From contig JAHEWK010000041.1 of NCBI GenBank assembly GCA_020740775.1, positions 62,001 to 126,000 of the forward strand: a stretch of DNA of 64,000 bases, read 5' to 3'. Below the pieces are notes generated by a model. That model was not told the DNA's origin. It searched no databases and saw nothing but the letters and a program-made list of their open reading frames with translations. The translations under genes were made by a program, and so were the position numbers. Of the stretch, positions 42,301 through 51,249 are shown piece by piece (within the stretch, counting starts at the first letter, position 1; each line of letters starts with the position of its first letter). The stretch comes from Ilyonectria destructans. Taxonomy: Eukaryota; Ascomycota; Sordariomycetes; Hypocreales; Nectriaceae.

Positions 42301-42708
42301 GACGTATTGACCGTATAGGTCCTTGATCGTGCAGGCGATTGTCTGATCGGAATGACGGAGGGTCGTTGGATCACGTCTGTTATCCCAATAGAGTCCTTTC
42401 TTCCGTAGCTGACGTAAGGAGACTAGAGTTGTGAGGAGTCGGGGACAGTAGGCTACATCTTCAAGCAACAGGGCTCGAGTTCTTGTCAGCCTGACTATCA
42501 TTGTTCCATATCCCAAAATTGGTAACTTTCGGTCACCTGACCAGATGAAGTCGCCTGGAAGGGCCGGCTGGAGATCAGCTAGTCGATTGGGGTCATTTGT
42601 GATTGAGATCGTTGTTCCGGGGTCTAGGATTTGAGATTTTCGTAAGGGATAGTTATCGCTTTGAACGGCAAATGCGGCGTTGACTTTAGCGATAAGCCGC
42701 CCATAGAG
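39316..42708 (-). CDS. pol: Copia pol: protease, integrase, reverse transcriptase, RNase H
   Basis: Open from directly after the TGA at 42711-42709 to the stop at 39316, about 1130 codons; no ATG is required if it is made by readthrough from gag. Order: protease-like ILDPGTTISITND (DPG where most copia have DSG/DTG), GAG-pre-integrase and HHCC zinc site (WHNRLGHPG...CDACGL), integrase DDE (AIDFHDYE, IECDNEIT, NGGAERSGG), RT with YDVVNAFVHA and the catalytic FVYVDDVILA, and RNase H (IASDASFADN, STTEAELLAL, IDCDNTQTINL, VDIHNHWLR). All catalytic residues of integrase, RT and RNase H are present. Confidence 0.95.
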   Translation of the reverse strand, partial: LYGRLIAKVNAAFAVQSDNYPLRKSQILDPGTTISITNDPNRLADLQPALPGDFIWSGDRKLPILGYGTMIVRLTRTRALLLEDVAYCPRLLTTLVSLRQLRKKGLYWDNRRDPTTLRHSDQTIACTIKDLYGQYVIEYQLAEITPAAWAAHKFTSYTKRAPLAGEAIRWHNRLGHPGPQALEHLVSASQGVRIRGPTTVECDACGLSKIKRQVRRAPRQSIQTAGERIAIDFHDYEEGIGSYTSQMLLTCRSTGYIWDYYLTSRTTEAIIAVFKSFFEHLQVQHNIKVKVIECDNEITEVKPQVGNFLRNRATVIEPSAPYSQAQNGGAERSGGVIKDKERAMRTGSKLPHQLWPEIGKTAVYLYNRTPNYKSGWKTPYDQLHTAIARARGIPQPVKQPDQTHLRAFGCKAYAMTPEAQQKLNRKMRLKPKGWIGFLVGYRSSNIYRIWIPTINRIISTRDVIFNEDEGCNGDWENFKDDLLEADLEEIARIASLQDESIDQLEAEDSIEVAFPEEEDELTPNHLIVAIDEISQAKRAEYEDFPTPPDTPPSALLAQLPQNVSEQGNRTITWQAAFLAGTKSPLQISTERKIRQGVKMHRSALPPAPMKHQDLIGHPLENLFQKAEEIHLQSHKEMRSWTEIRAKDPRTFDQQVLGCMWVYVYKTDKHGYFQKCKARLVVRGDQQAKGKLQDTYAATLAGRSFRTLIAIAAKFDLEMIQYDVVNAFVHAPIDQDIFMQMPPGYKKAGTILKLNKALYGLRVSPLLWQKELSRTLLELGYKPVPHEPCCFRKEGILFFVYVDDVILAYRKTQENKAKDLIRQLQLRYKLTGGNPVQWFLGMEVIRDRPTRKIWLSQAAYIEKIANLANKGTATVPMTQLELRPATGLATPTEIQRYQRKIGSTLYIAVNTRPDIAFAVSRLARFLTNPSQIHQEAADRVIHYLTHTKNLALSFGGPGGLSIASDASFADNTTDRKSSQAYTIKLFNGLIGWRASKQDTVTTSTTEAELLALAQAAKESLFVSRLLKELTVQLDDLTIQIDCDNTQTINLVTAEIATLRTKLRHVDIHNHWLRQEVQRGKIQVKYVKSTDIVADGLTKALPAGKWNRFLYQLGLEDVRKRLQKDEEGLQTQ

Positions 42709-43923
42709 TCATTGGTCAGAGGTGTCTTCGATGGCTAGTTTTGGCGAGATCTTGGACTTCTTCTGAGTGAGAGCTTTCACTTGTGCCTGTAGGTCTAAGT
42801 CTTCTTCGAGGGCTTCTCTTACTTTTATCTGAAATTTTTCTCGAGGCCTAAACCCTCTCCAAGCTATGTTTGGAAAAACATAGAAGCATTTCTTAAGGAC
42901 ATGGGGTAGGCCGCATGCCGGGCATTTATCCTGTTCTTCAGGAGGCCTCTGGCGCTTCGTCCTTTGCCCTTCCTTCTTCAGAGAACGGTACTGACCTTCA
43001 ATGATGCGAGCGTCCTCTGGTTCATCATCCTGGGGGTCCTCCCCAGCAAAGCTCGCAGAGAATGCACCTTGGGAGAAATTTCCCGTGCGACCTGGGCCCC
43101 GTAAGGCCTCTGCATTTTTGAGCTTATTCCGGAAGGCGTTCGCTAGATCTCGATAGATAAGAGATTCATCTTGGATCAGGTTTTGTTGGCTAATTTCATA
43201 GGCTGCCGTCCAGGCAGGGAGAAGTTGTGAAGAGATGTTGAAGAAGTCATATGCCCAGGAGCTGCAAAAGAGGGTCTCTGGGACCTTTTGTTGCTGTCCT
43301 TTGGCCAGGGCTTCTTCCCAATCTTCTAACCATTTGACCGCTTGAGTTATAGTCTTTGGAGGCGTTTTCATGAGGGTCAAGTAAGTGTTTCGGGCATCTC
43401 GTGTTTCGTCTGCTTCTGACCTCCCGCATCGGGCACGAAGATTTTTATGCCATTCATAGATCGACTTGCGTGGCTGACAACAGGTCCGGACGTAACTGGG
43501 AGAGACAGTTCGGATAACCCAGTCTTGGAGGGTTCTCAGAGACTTCCTCTGTCTTTCTGACGATTTTTCTTGAAGCTGATATAAAGAGAGGTCCTGTTGG
43601 AAGCTCTTCTGACCTTGTTCAGTTAGGTCAGATAGAGACCATGTTCCGTTGGTTGTCTCCTGTATGTCATCTGAATTGGTCCCTTCAGTCTCAGGTGTTT
43701 CTGATCGAATGGTCCGTTGTGCTGCTGTTGTCTTGGTATATTTGCGTCGTCTGATATCGGGGAAGGCCGGTTCCTCTTCAAGGAAAATCTTCCTTTTGAG
43801 GTGCTGTTGCAGACCTAGAAGGTCAACCTGAAGAAGGAATTCGTGCTCCCAGTCCGGGAAGTCCCCAGGTTTTATAAGAGTGGCTGTAAGACCTTCTTTC
43901 TGGGATTTTCTATGCAGTATCAT
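42709..43923 (-). CDS. gag: Copia gag
   Basis: First ATG is at 43923 (MILHRKSQKEGL), although the frame is open back to the LTR. About 404 residues. An N-terminal WEHEFLLQVDLLGLQ block, a central helical gag domain (WLEDWEEALAKGQQQ...), and a zinc knuckle CPACGLPHVLKKC near the C-terminus. Ends DTSDQ-TGA, and pol follows in the same frame. Confidence 0.88.
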   Translation of the reverse strand: MILHRKSQKEGLTATLIKPGDFPDWEHEFLLQVDLLGLQQHLKRKIFLEEEPAFPDIRRRKYTKTTAAQRTIRSETPETEGTNSDDIQETTNGTWSLSDLTEQGQKSFQQDLSLYQLQEKSSERQRKSLRTLQDWVIRTVSPSYVRTCCQPRKSIYEWHKNLRARCGRSEADETRDARNTYLTLMKTPPKTITQAVKWLEDWEEALAKGQQQKVPETLFCSSWAYDFFNISSQLLPAWTAAYEISQQNLIQDESLIYRDLANAFRNKLKNAEALRGPGRTGNFSQGAFSASFAGEDPQDDEPEDARIIEGQYRSLKKEGQRTKRQRPPEEQDKCPACGLPHVLKKCFYVFPNIAWRGFRPREKFQIKVREALEEDLDLQAQVKALTQKKSKISPKLAIEDTSDQ

Positions 43924-43983
43924 AGATAAGATAGAGGGATTCTCAAAGATATTAAAATGGGTTGAGGCAGTGAGACTCTTAAT

Positions 43984-44158
43984 TGTCAAATATTAGGGTG
44001 AATCAAAGTTGTGTATTGTGTCCCCCTATATCTTGAGGTTTCAGAGCAAGCTTTATATACCCTGTCCCTTCTGTATAGAATCAGCTAGAAGCTGATTGCT
44101 AAGCCTTGTGGCAATAGGTGGCAATAGGTGGCAACTTTCGCCACTGACATATCTGACA
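43984..44158 (-). repeat. Copia 5' LTR
   Basis: 175 bp, identical to the 3' LTR. The internal region starts right after it with ATTAAGAGTCTCACTGCC, where the primer-binding site should lie; the tRNA used is not identified. Confidence 0.97.
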
Positions 44159-44163
44159 ATAGT

Positions 44164-45292
44164 GCGCTGCTATTCCTAAAAGTCCCCACCACCTTTTTGG
44201 CCCCGCCCCCCACGAGTTGTGATAGGCCCTTGACGAAGTGGAATGCCGACTTGTTCTCCAAAAGCATGAAGGAAGCCTGGCTCAACATTCATACCATCCC
44301 GCAATGATATTGGGTAAAAGGAGATTGGGGGGTGGTTTGAGCTGCGTTTGGATCACGGACCTGATAAGGAATATATACGTTATCCCGATGTGGGCCAAGA
44401 ACCGTCTGACCAGGGACTGTCTGAAGGTATGGCGGTTGACCGGTTTGTTCTCTTGGAGAACAAGGCAGGCCTGGCTCAAATACCATCCCTCCCGCTTCCG
44501 AGGGAATAGAGATCGGAAAACTCCCTGGAGCCATACTGAGACAAGGGCCCCAATGAAAAGGTGGTCTATCAACCCAATGTGAGACCGCCCCATGATAGGC
44601 CTCACCCACAAGCCCAAGACTCCTCTCCATATCTTCAAGACGAATTGGAGACCCAACCTCCAATGCTTTCGGGCGTTCTTCGGCTTCGTCCGTAAGTGTC
44701 CCGAGAGCATCCAAGGGCGCTGTGAGCTGGCCAATTTTGATAGTGTCGAGAGTATTCTCGAGGCTTATGAGACGCCCCATAATTTGGTCAACCAGATCCG
44801 TTAATTCGCTTAAACGTTTATCAAAGCTCGCGGGGCGCCCCAGAGTCCCGACGCTGGCTTTCGTCAATCTTAGGAGTGTTAGTCGAATCAAGCATATGAG
44901 CTGTGCCAGGGGGTTGAGTCATGTACCGAAGCTGCTCATAAATGCATTTAATGCCAACTTTGTTGCAAGCCTCACATTGGGTCGTCCCATCGCATTTGAC
45001 TTTGTGCCGTCGACATCTATTGCAGGCCTTTATTGATTAGTTCAACTATGACACGGATATGATACATAGGTGGTCAGTGTTACAGTACCTGGCGTATAAC
45101 TCTCCTTTTCCTAGCCGGAATCGGTGAATCATTGGGACCGCCACGCCCCCGTCGCCCTCCACCCGCCGCGTGCCGGAGGGGTTTCGGGATTGACCCCCCT
45201 AGATGGGTAACCTGGAAAGTGGATGGCGGATTTGCACCATGCTGATGATGTAGTGAATCTTTTGAATCACAAACGCTTCTGGAGCGTGACAT
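44164..45292 (-). pseudogene. Zn2Cys6 transcription factor relic 1
   Basis: Exon 1 45292..45089 (MSRSRSVCDSKDS...RKRRVIRQ), intron 45088..45028 (GTACTG...AATAAAG, acceptor AAG rather than CAG/TAG), exon 2 from 45027 with a complete zinc cluster CNRCRRHKVKCDG...CEACNKVGIKC. After GAPREL the frame is lost by one extra T in CTTTGATAAA near 44825; in the next frame DKRLSELTDLVDQIMGRLIS gives the usual coiled-coil dimer region. A further stop lies at 44289 and the copia element starts 130 bases on, where protein-like text may continue on its other side. It shares sequence with relic 2. Confidence 0.75.
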
Positions 45293-45896
45293 CGTTACTA
45301 CAATCGTCAAGATGTGGCAATGTAAAAGTCGGAGTCCGTTAAGAGGCGTACAAGATGAGATGTTGGAAGTTGGTATGGTTAGTTACTAGTATATATAACA
45401 CCATCTGCCATTACCGCCCGCCATAGAGCCCGTGCTTTCCCGATAGAGGCAGGTGAAGATAACACCATTGCTACGTAGCAGCTTTCTCAAGCGTCATCAC
45501 CAGTGCTTCGCCAGTCGGCAACTCTAGGAACATCACCCTAGTTCACGTCGACAGCGCCAACCATCACGCCGACATACCCAATCACAGTAGCCCACGAGAA
45601 AACTGTGTCTCTCCGGCTCAAATATGATTGGCTTTATCGTTCTCCACCAGGCTACTGCTGTGAATAAATCAACCTAGTGGAGCCATTGCACTCATTCTTT
45701 TATGCATCGACTTTGGGTCATGGCTGCGCCTGGTTCAATAAGCCGAGTCAGTCCCTTGTACGGGCTATGAAGCCAGTTCTCCCAAAAACAGATTGTCTCA
45801 CAAAGAGTGCTACCCCAAAGGGGCGCTAGCGTCTCTTGGACGGGCTGCCGCTGGGTGATGACGATAGGTTGATCTCACCCCCAACACTCCCGTGTA
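45293..45896. other. Intergenic region between two divergent zinc cluster relics
   Basis: No gene. If both relics were once live, this was a shared promoter region. Confidence 0.4.
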
Positions 45897-46577
45897 ATGC
45901 ATGAGAGACTCGTCGAATGGAGGGGGAGAACATCCCGAATTGTTCCTATGTGTAGTCCCTGGGGTAGGCTGGCTGAGTCAAGAGCTCATTGCCCTAATTT
46001 TTGGGTATCTTCCAGTTCGATTGTGCATACCCATTCGCTAGTGAATGAGCAACCAAGAGAACACCTCCTGCGAGGCAATCTCACTAGCTCGGCCACTCCA
46101 CCTGAGACGAGGAACCGTGTAGGGAAGGTAAGACCAACCACCTGCATATTACCTCTTCGCGCTTTCGATATACATTGCAAGCCTTCGCGCAAAGTCAAAT
46201 GTGATCGGGCTAGCCAATGCAAAGAGTGCAAAACACAGGGTGTTGAATGCGGTTATGAGCAGCTTGGGTACATGGATCAACCCTCTCACGCAGCTGACAT
46301 AGGTTTAGTTCGATGTAAACGCCGAAAAGCAAGCCAGAATGAGAATATAGGTTTACCGAAGCGTATCGCAACCCTCGATAATACTATCAGTATACTTACG
46401 GATCAATGTGGCCAACTTCTAAGCATGTTGGTTGCTCAGAACTCCGCAAAGATGGGACGGGGATTTTTCTTAGTGGTGACGCGTACCATGAGTCCACCCT
46501 TGACTCACCTCCTTCGTCTGATGGAATCGTCCTCGATGAATGGGAAAAGATGTTCCTCCAACATTGCTCGGGTATGA
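45897..46577 (+). pseudogene. Zn2Cys6 transcription factor relic 2
   Basis: Plus-strand frame with the zinc cluster at about 46177: CKPSRKVKCDRASQCKECKT then QGVEC. The second cysteine is Ser (TCG where TGC is expected). A donor GTAAGA at 46126 after RNRVGK has no proper AG acceptor before the cluster (ATACAT where CAG is expected). Following text YEQLGYMDQPS matches YEQLRYMTQPP of relic 1, and SILTDQCGQLLSMLV is a weak coiled coil. The loss of a zinc ligand and a splice site points to decay. Confidence 0.65.
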
Positions 46578-47752
46578 GATGAAGACTGAGCCAAGCCTGT
46601 CTAGCCTTCGGTGGTTGGCCTCTCGTTTGGTTCCCTCTAGGCTTCTCCCTACGAGCTCAGCTCCGACGTGAGGCTCCCCTCCCCCTTTTATGTCCGCCTA
46701 TCGGATGGAAGACAACGCCTATCTATCGCAAGAAACCTCAACCTCCCTCGGTGGCTCGAAATATGCTGCGGAAAAGGTGAGAGTTCCCCTCATCGCAACA
46801 CCCTAACGCCACTGTTGATGGTTAAATCCGATCCGCGCTGAACTACTCCGCCTAGGCTTGCCCACCTGCCTTCCGCCTCCAAATTCCCGTTCAGGTCATC
46901 TCCCTCTGGGAGAATGAGGCACAGAATCTCGTATGATTAACCCTCAACTCGCCGTCGTCCTCATCGATCCTCGCCACCTACATCGCCAAGGAGCTCTAGT
47001 CCACTATATCCTACGTTCTGTCCGCCTCATCCGCCCCCAATGCGCAGCTTCGGAACCTAGCTCCGGGGTTGCCTAGCTCCTCTGCAAGCCCTCCACTTAA
47101 TCCCATTCTAGTCTATGCCACCCTCGGTGTACGAGCGTAGGTGTTGATCAAGGCTGACCTAACATCCCATGTCAAAGCCTCCCAGGGTCGGCAGCGCCCC
47201 AACCGGATGATATCGCTCTAGCGAAACACTTCGACAGGCCATACTCCTTTTGAAAAATCCACCTACTATCACTCCTTGGCACACGGCAGTCTCCGCCGCT
47301 TCCTCGTTGCCTCTCAGCCCCCCCATTCTGCCGTCTTGTCTACCTTCGGCTCCTGGCCCAACTTAGGTACTCCATCCCCTGCAGCGTCAGTAACGGCGTC
47401 ATCATGTCTCACCTGCGCTAAGCCTGAGGCAGTCTAGGCGGACCTGAGGGCCTGCAATATAGAGGATTTACATTACGGGAGAGGAATGAGGTTGAGTGCT
47501 CCTTCTTCGATAAGAGTATGGTTAGCCGGGGATCGTCTATTAAATGGATATCCTCTACAATTCTAGAGGCCATCCTATGTTCTCATACCGTGGTCAGGAT
47601 ACAATAGTACATACATAAACATTGTTAGGGTGTGTAGAGCCATTTAAAACAACTGAATGATTGAAACCTGGAATAAAGTTCCTCATACTAAAGATAATCT
47701 CCACAATAAAAACAACTCTAAATGGCTACCGAATAGAATTGCGGTTGCGGCT
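46578..47752. other. No recognisable gene; decayed-looking sequence
   Basis: Plus-strand text between 46900 and 47460 is Ser/Pro/Leu-rich with frequent stops, as in an old pseudogene, but I cannot name it. Confidence 0.35.
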
Positions 47753-48694
47753 TCAAGGCTTGCGATCCAGGCGGCGGACCACGGCGCCCAGGACGACCTT
47801 GAGGATGCCGTCGGCTGACAACGACTCGCTCCAGAGAGTGGTGTCAACCATATCGCGGATGCCAAGTTTGGAGAGGTCATTATCGAGTCCTTTTAGAGCC
47901 TCGGTGGCCTCAAACTCGGTACCAACCTGGAAGAATTGGATACCGACCTGGTGAGGGGGCGCCTTGATCTCATCTAGGCTGCGAGCGTATTCAATAATGA
48001 CTCTCTCTGGGTCATCAGTAGGCGCGCCATCGGTGATAATGATGATGTTGACTGGCTTGACCGTATTCATGCTGTCCGGGCGACGGGTGATGCTGGCGAG
48101 ATAAGGCTCGAGGATGCTCTGTAGACGGGTGCCGGTAGGAGTGGAACCGCTAGGCCTGGCGGATTCGAAGAGGCGTTGGACTTGGGCCGGATCGCGGATG
48201 TTTGTGTAGCCGTTGGGGGCCCGGTGGGCGGAGCCGGCGGCACCCGACTTGTGGTTCAAGAAGTAGACGTCGATACCATCGGGATCGTGCGAAGTGCAGA
48301 TCGGGGCGATAGCACTCAGAGCCTCGCGAACCTCGTACCAGGAGCGGCCCGCCATAGAACCCGAGTCGTCGATAACGAAGACGGTATCAAAGGTGGACAG
48401 GAAGGCATACCTGTCCTCGGCGGACGCGATGCTGGCTTCGGTGTATGCTGGAGGGGCCTCATTGGCTGGAAGATTGACTGTTGGTAAGTCGAGAAGTGAA
48501 CAAGAAGTTTTCGGGTCAGACTCACGAGTCTCGTTGACAGGATGGGCAGCAAGTAGTGGATCTAGGAAGGGGTTGGGTTTCCGAGCCGTGTTGACCCCCT
48601 TCGCATCGCACCGCGAGAGCCCGTCCTCTGCCTTGGAAGATGGCGGCTTGCGAGTAACCCCACCCTTTAAGCGTCTGACTATTGAGTTGAACAT
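47753..48694 (-). CDS. von Willebrand factor A domain protein
   Basis: Start at ATG 48694 (MFNSIVRRLKGGV); the frame is open upstream but without need. A 48-nt intron, 48525..48478 (GTGAGT...CTTACCAACAG), is in frame and fully canonical, so the spliced protein is about 297 residues. The vWA domain begins at FDTVFVIDDSGSMAGRSW, with the MIDAS DxSxS motif intact; GSTPTGTRL supplies the second metal-site Thr and NIIIITDGAPTDD the Asp. The N-terminus is Pro/Lys-rich with APPAYTEAS. Fungal proteins of this kind are cytosolic, metal-dependent binding modules of unknown partner. Downstream of a decayed region, no operon-like context. Confidence 0.88.
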   Translation of the reverse strand: MFNSIVRRLKGGVTRKPPSSKAEDGLSRCDAKGVNTARKPNPFLDPLLAAHPVNETRESDPKTSCSLLDLPTVNLPANEAPPAYTEASIASAEDRYAFLSTFDTVFVIDDSGSMAGRSWYEVREALSAIAPICTSHDPDGIDVYFLNHKSGAAGSAHRAPNGYTNIRDPAQVQRLFESARPSGSTPTGTRLQSILEPYLASITRRPDSMNTVKPVNIIIITDGAPTDDPERVIIEYARSLDEIKAPPHQVGIQFFQVGTEFEATEALKGLDNDLSKLGIRDMVDTTLWSESLSADGILKVVLGAVVRRLDRKP

Positions 48695-49762
48695 GGTTGG
48701 TAATTGTACTGATGAGGTTATGCAGTGGCGATAGTTCGAGTTCCGGGATTGGGGCAAGGTGAGCAATGGATTCCCTGTATTTCCGGACTTTGATTGCTGA
48801 TTGCTATTTCGATACAAGACCACGTCGGTTAAAGGTATTTGTGAGATTCACAGATATAAATGTAAAGTTTACCGTGAGGCGCGAGCGAGAGCTTGTTATG
48901 CAGAAGACAACAAAAAAGCGGCGGCGTTCTTAGTTCCCTAGCTGTTTTATATTGTTGAAAGTCCAAGTTTGATGCTGGGATGGGGAACATTGAATCAAGG
49001 TCCCCTACGTAATCTTATATTCGGGACTGGTGGGGCGCGGAGCTAGACGAGGCGGAATTTGGTGGCTTGGTTGTGGTTCGTTTGCCCTCTGCGCCATGCT
49101 GCGCCTCACCCACGAGTTGGCCTTGCCCTTGGCCGAGGTGACCCAGGCACACAAGTTCGTCCTCCAAACGCAGGCTAGCCCACATCAGCTCTCAGCTATA
49201 CCCGGGGATGAACACAGACCTACCTACCTCGACGCAATATGGTTTCAGTGGTATGTCTAAAAACGGTAACAGTAAACACCTGAGGCTCCGAATGAACGAG
49301 AGGTCGTCTCACATACATACGCATGCTCAACGGATCCAGTAGGCGGAAAAAACGAGTGCGTTTACGTGAACGGAGCTGTTAAACAGATTTAAAGGCCACA
49401 AAAGGGCCCAGCTTCGATATATTGCTTAGGCGACAATTGATTGACAATCACATGATGCGATACGAAGGCATAGCATAGCCAGTCGGAGGGATCAGGCAGA
49501 CGTCCGGTTTCACTCCGCACACTAAGTCCAAATATGCCTTGTCGTGCCTCTAAGCAAGCTTTCAGTCCTGAGGTGTTTTTGAACAAACTGTTAAATTAAC
49601 CAGCAGCGCCATTTTGGGCAAAAGTTTAGGGTACCCTATTTATCTTATAGCTGTGATTTTCCAGGTATATAATCTAACATCTAACGCAAACTTAACTCTG
49701 GCATCATCAAGACCTCTTCCTTCATTTGAGCAAACAAAATAGACAAACAAGAACCGGCACCA
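48695..49762. other. Promoter side of the vWA gene; no supported gene
   Basis: Short frames on both strands at 49030 and 49389 lack domains. Confidence 0.4.
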
Positions 49763-50350
49763 ATGGCATCCCAAGCGCAAGTTGTCAACAGCCCTACTCG
49801 CCCAAAATGGGACCACCGCCTTTCGATATTCCTCGCAGGGACTACTAGCGCTACGGGAGAGCCTGATTGGCGGCGGAGACTGATAGATAGCCTCGGCTCA
49901 CACGCTGTCACCATACTCAACCCCAGCCGTAACGACTGGGACCGGACATGGACAGAGGACTTTTCGGACGCTCGATGGGTGGACCAAGTTCAGTAGGAGT
50001 TAGACATGTTAGAAGCGGCAGATATCATTGTCATCCTTTTCTACGGCGTTACGTTAGCACCAATCTCCCTTGCCGAGCTAGGCATGTCGGCTAAGTCGGG
50101 AAGAGCAATTGCGTGTGCACTGGACGGGTATAAAAAGAAGGGGTATGTGGAGGCGGTGTGCAGGAAGTATGAGTGCACGTTTGTACGGAGCGAGGAGAGA
50201 TTGGAGAGGGTGGTAATTAATAGGTTGAGGAGCTTGAGGCTGAGTGAGGTTAAAAGGATTGAGAGCAAAAATGGAACGTCTTTATTTAGGAGACTACTCA
50301 ATCCTGTATCTTTTGTATTTCGAAAAGTCACACCAACCATTCGTGGATAG
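49763..50350 (+). pseudogene. Nucleoside 2-deoxyribosyltransferase-like gene with one nonsense codon
   Basis: A single frame from ATG 49763 to 50350 broken only by TAG at 49994-49996. The family reads VQWELD at this place, so Trp TGG has become TAG. Before it: LSIFLAGTTSATGEPDWRRR and VTILNPSRNDWD; after it: ELDMLEAADIIVILFYG, PISLAELGMSAKSGRAIACA, the nucleotide-binding blocks of the Nuc_deoxyrib_tr_2 fold, including the Glu of LAELG. Length (195 codons) fits the family, with an extra basic tail. Role: base exchange or hydrolysis of nucleosides/nucleotides; in fungi largely uncharacterised. As read, only a 77-residue peptide is made unless the stop is read through. Confidence 0.82.
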
Positions 50351-51249
50351 CCGACTTCAATGAATAAAATACGCCAGGGATGAATGACGTGGAAAGCCTG
50401 CCTAATTCTTTACCATGCGACTCTCCAACCTCTGAAGCTTAGGGTCTCGTGCAATTTCCCCTCTGATACTAAGTAATCATGGTTAATATTATCAAACATG
50501 GAACACTATATCTAACCCCGTCATTCAATACCAGGGAGGTACTCGTCTTTTCTTTGTTTATATACGTGACTTTGACTAGCGAGACACATGTGAAGGGAAA
50601 AAGCGAGCAGATTTATAGTTGGAGCTATTCTCACTAGCCCACAAAGATGGCAGTGTTAAATTGTACCTACAGACGTTGTAGACATTGACTTCCTATTTTA
50701 CGAATGAATAAACTTTGTGGCAAAATTGTTTGACGTTTAGAGTCGGCCATTAGTGATTGAGGGGCTGAGAGGTACGTTCTAACGACGCAGAGGTAGTGTT
50801 TCGTAAACCAACTCATCCTACATCCAATCAGTGAGTTCCGGCACTAACCACATCAAGCTATGGGCTAGGTGTGTTTAATAATTTGGCGCAAAATAGTTTC
50901 GGGTCAACTTTGGTTCATCACTCGTAGGAGATGAGATCTTCGCCAGCCAATTCGGGAAATTATTCGCTACTCCGCGTGCAACTACATTGGGGGGGATTTT
51001 ACCAGTGAAATACCAAGCTGGTGCAGCTGGGTTCAATTCAGCCGTGCCTTGGTACATACAATGATGACCTCGAACAGGGATGGCAGCGTCAGCGACGTTA
51101 ACCCCGTGAATGATGAGCTCCCGATGGAACGGACGACAACGGAAGGAAAGACCACGGCCTAGAATAAATAGTCGCTTGGTTAGATGACAAATATTTGTTC
51201 CAGTATTTAGTCGAACAGCAGCCTGATTTGACTTTCATCCGGTTCGATA
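50351..51249. other. No supported gene
   Basis: AT-rich spacer. One 60-codon minus frame at 50875 is unconvincing. The right end is the promoter of the GH114 gene. Confidence 0.4.

Larger units (their letters stand above)
39117..44158 (-). mobile_element. Complete Ty1/copia retrotransposon, identical LTRs
   Basis: Two 175-bp LTRs (39117-39291 and 43984-44158) are identical base for base and start TGTCAAATATT, end ATCTGACA. The target duplication ATAGT lies at 39112-39116 and 44159-44163. A polypurine tract (CTGAGGGGGTG in the minus sense) sits directly before the 3' LTR. Internal region carries gag and pol in one frame separated by a single TGA. Identical LTRs mean very recent insertion. Confidence 0.97.

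Noticed and set aside
44085..44288. 67-codon minus-strand frame
   Set aside because: About half of it lies in the copia LTR, so it is not a natural gene; its start may be the tail of the zinc cluster relic.
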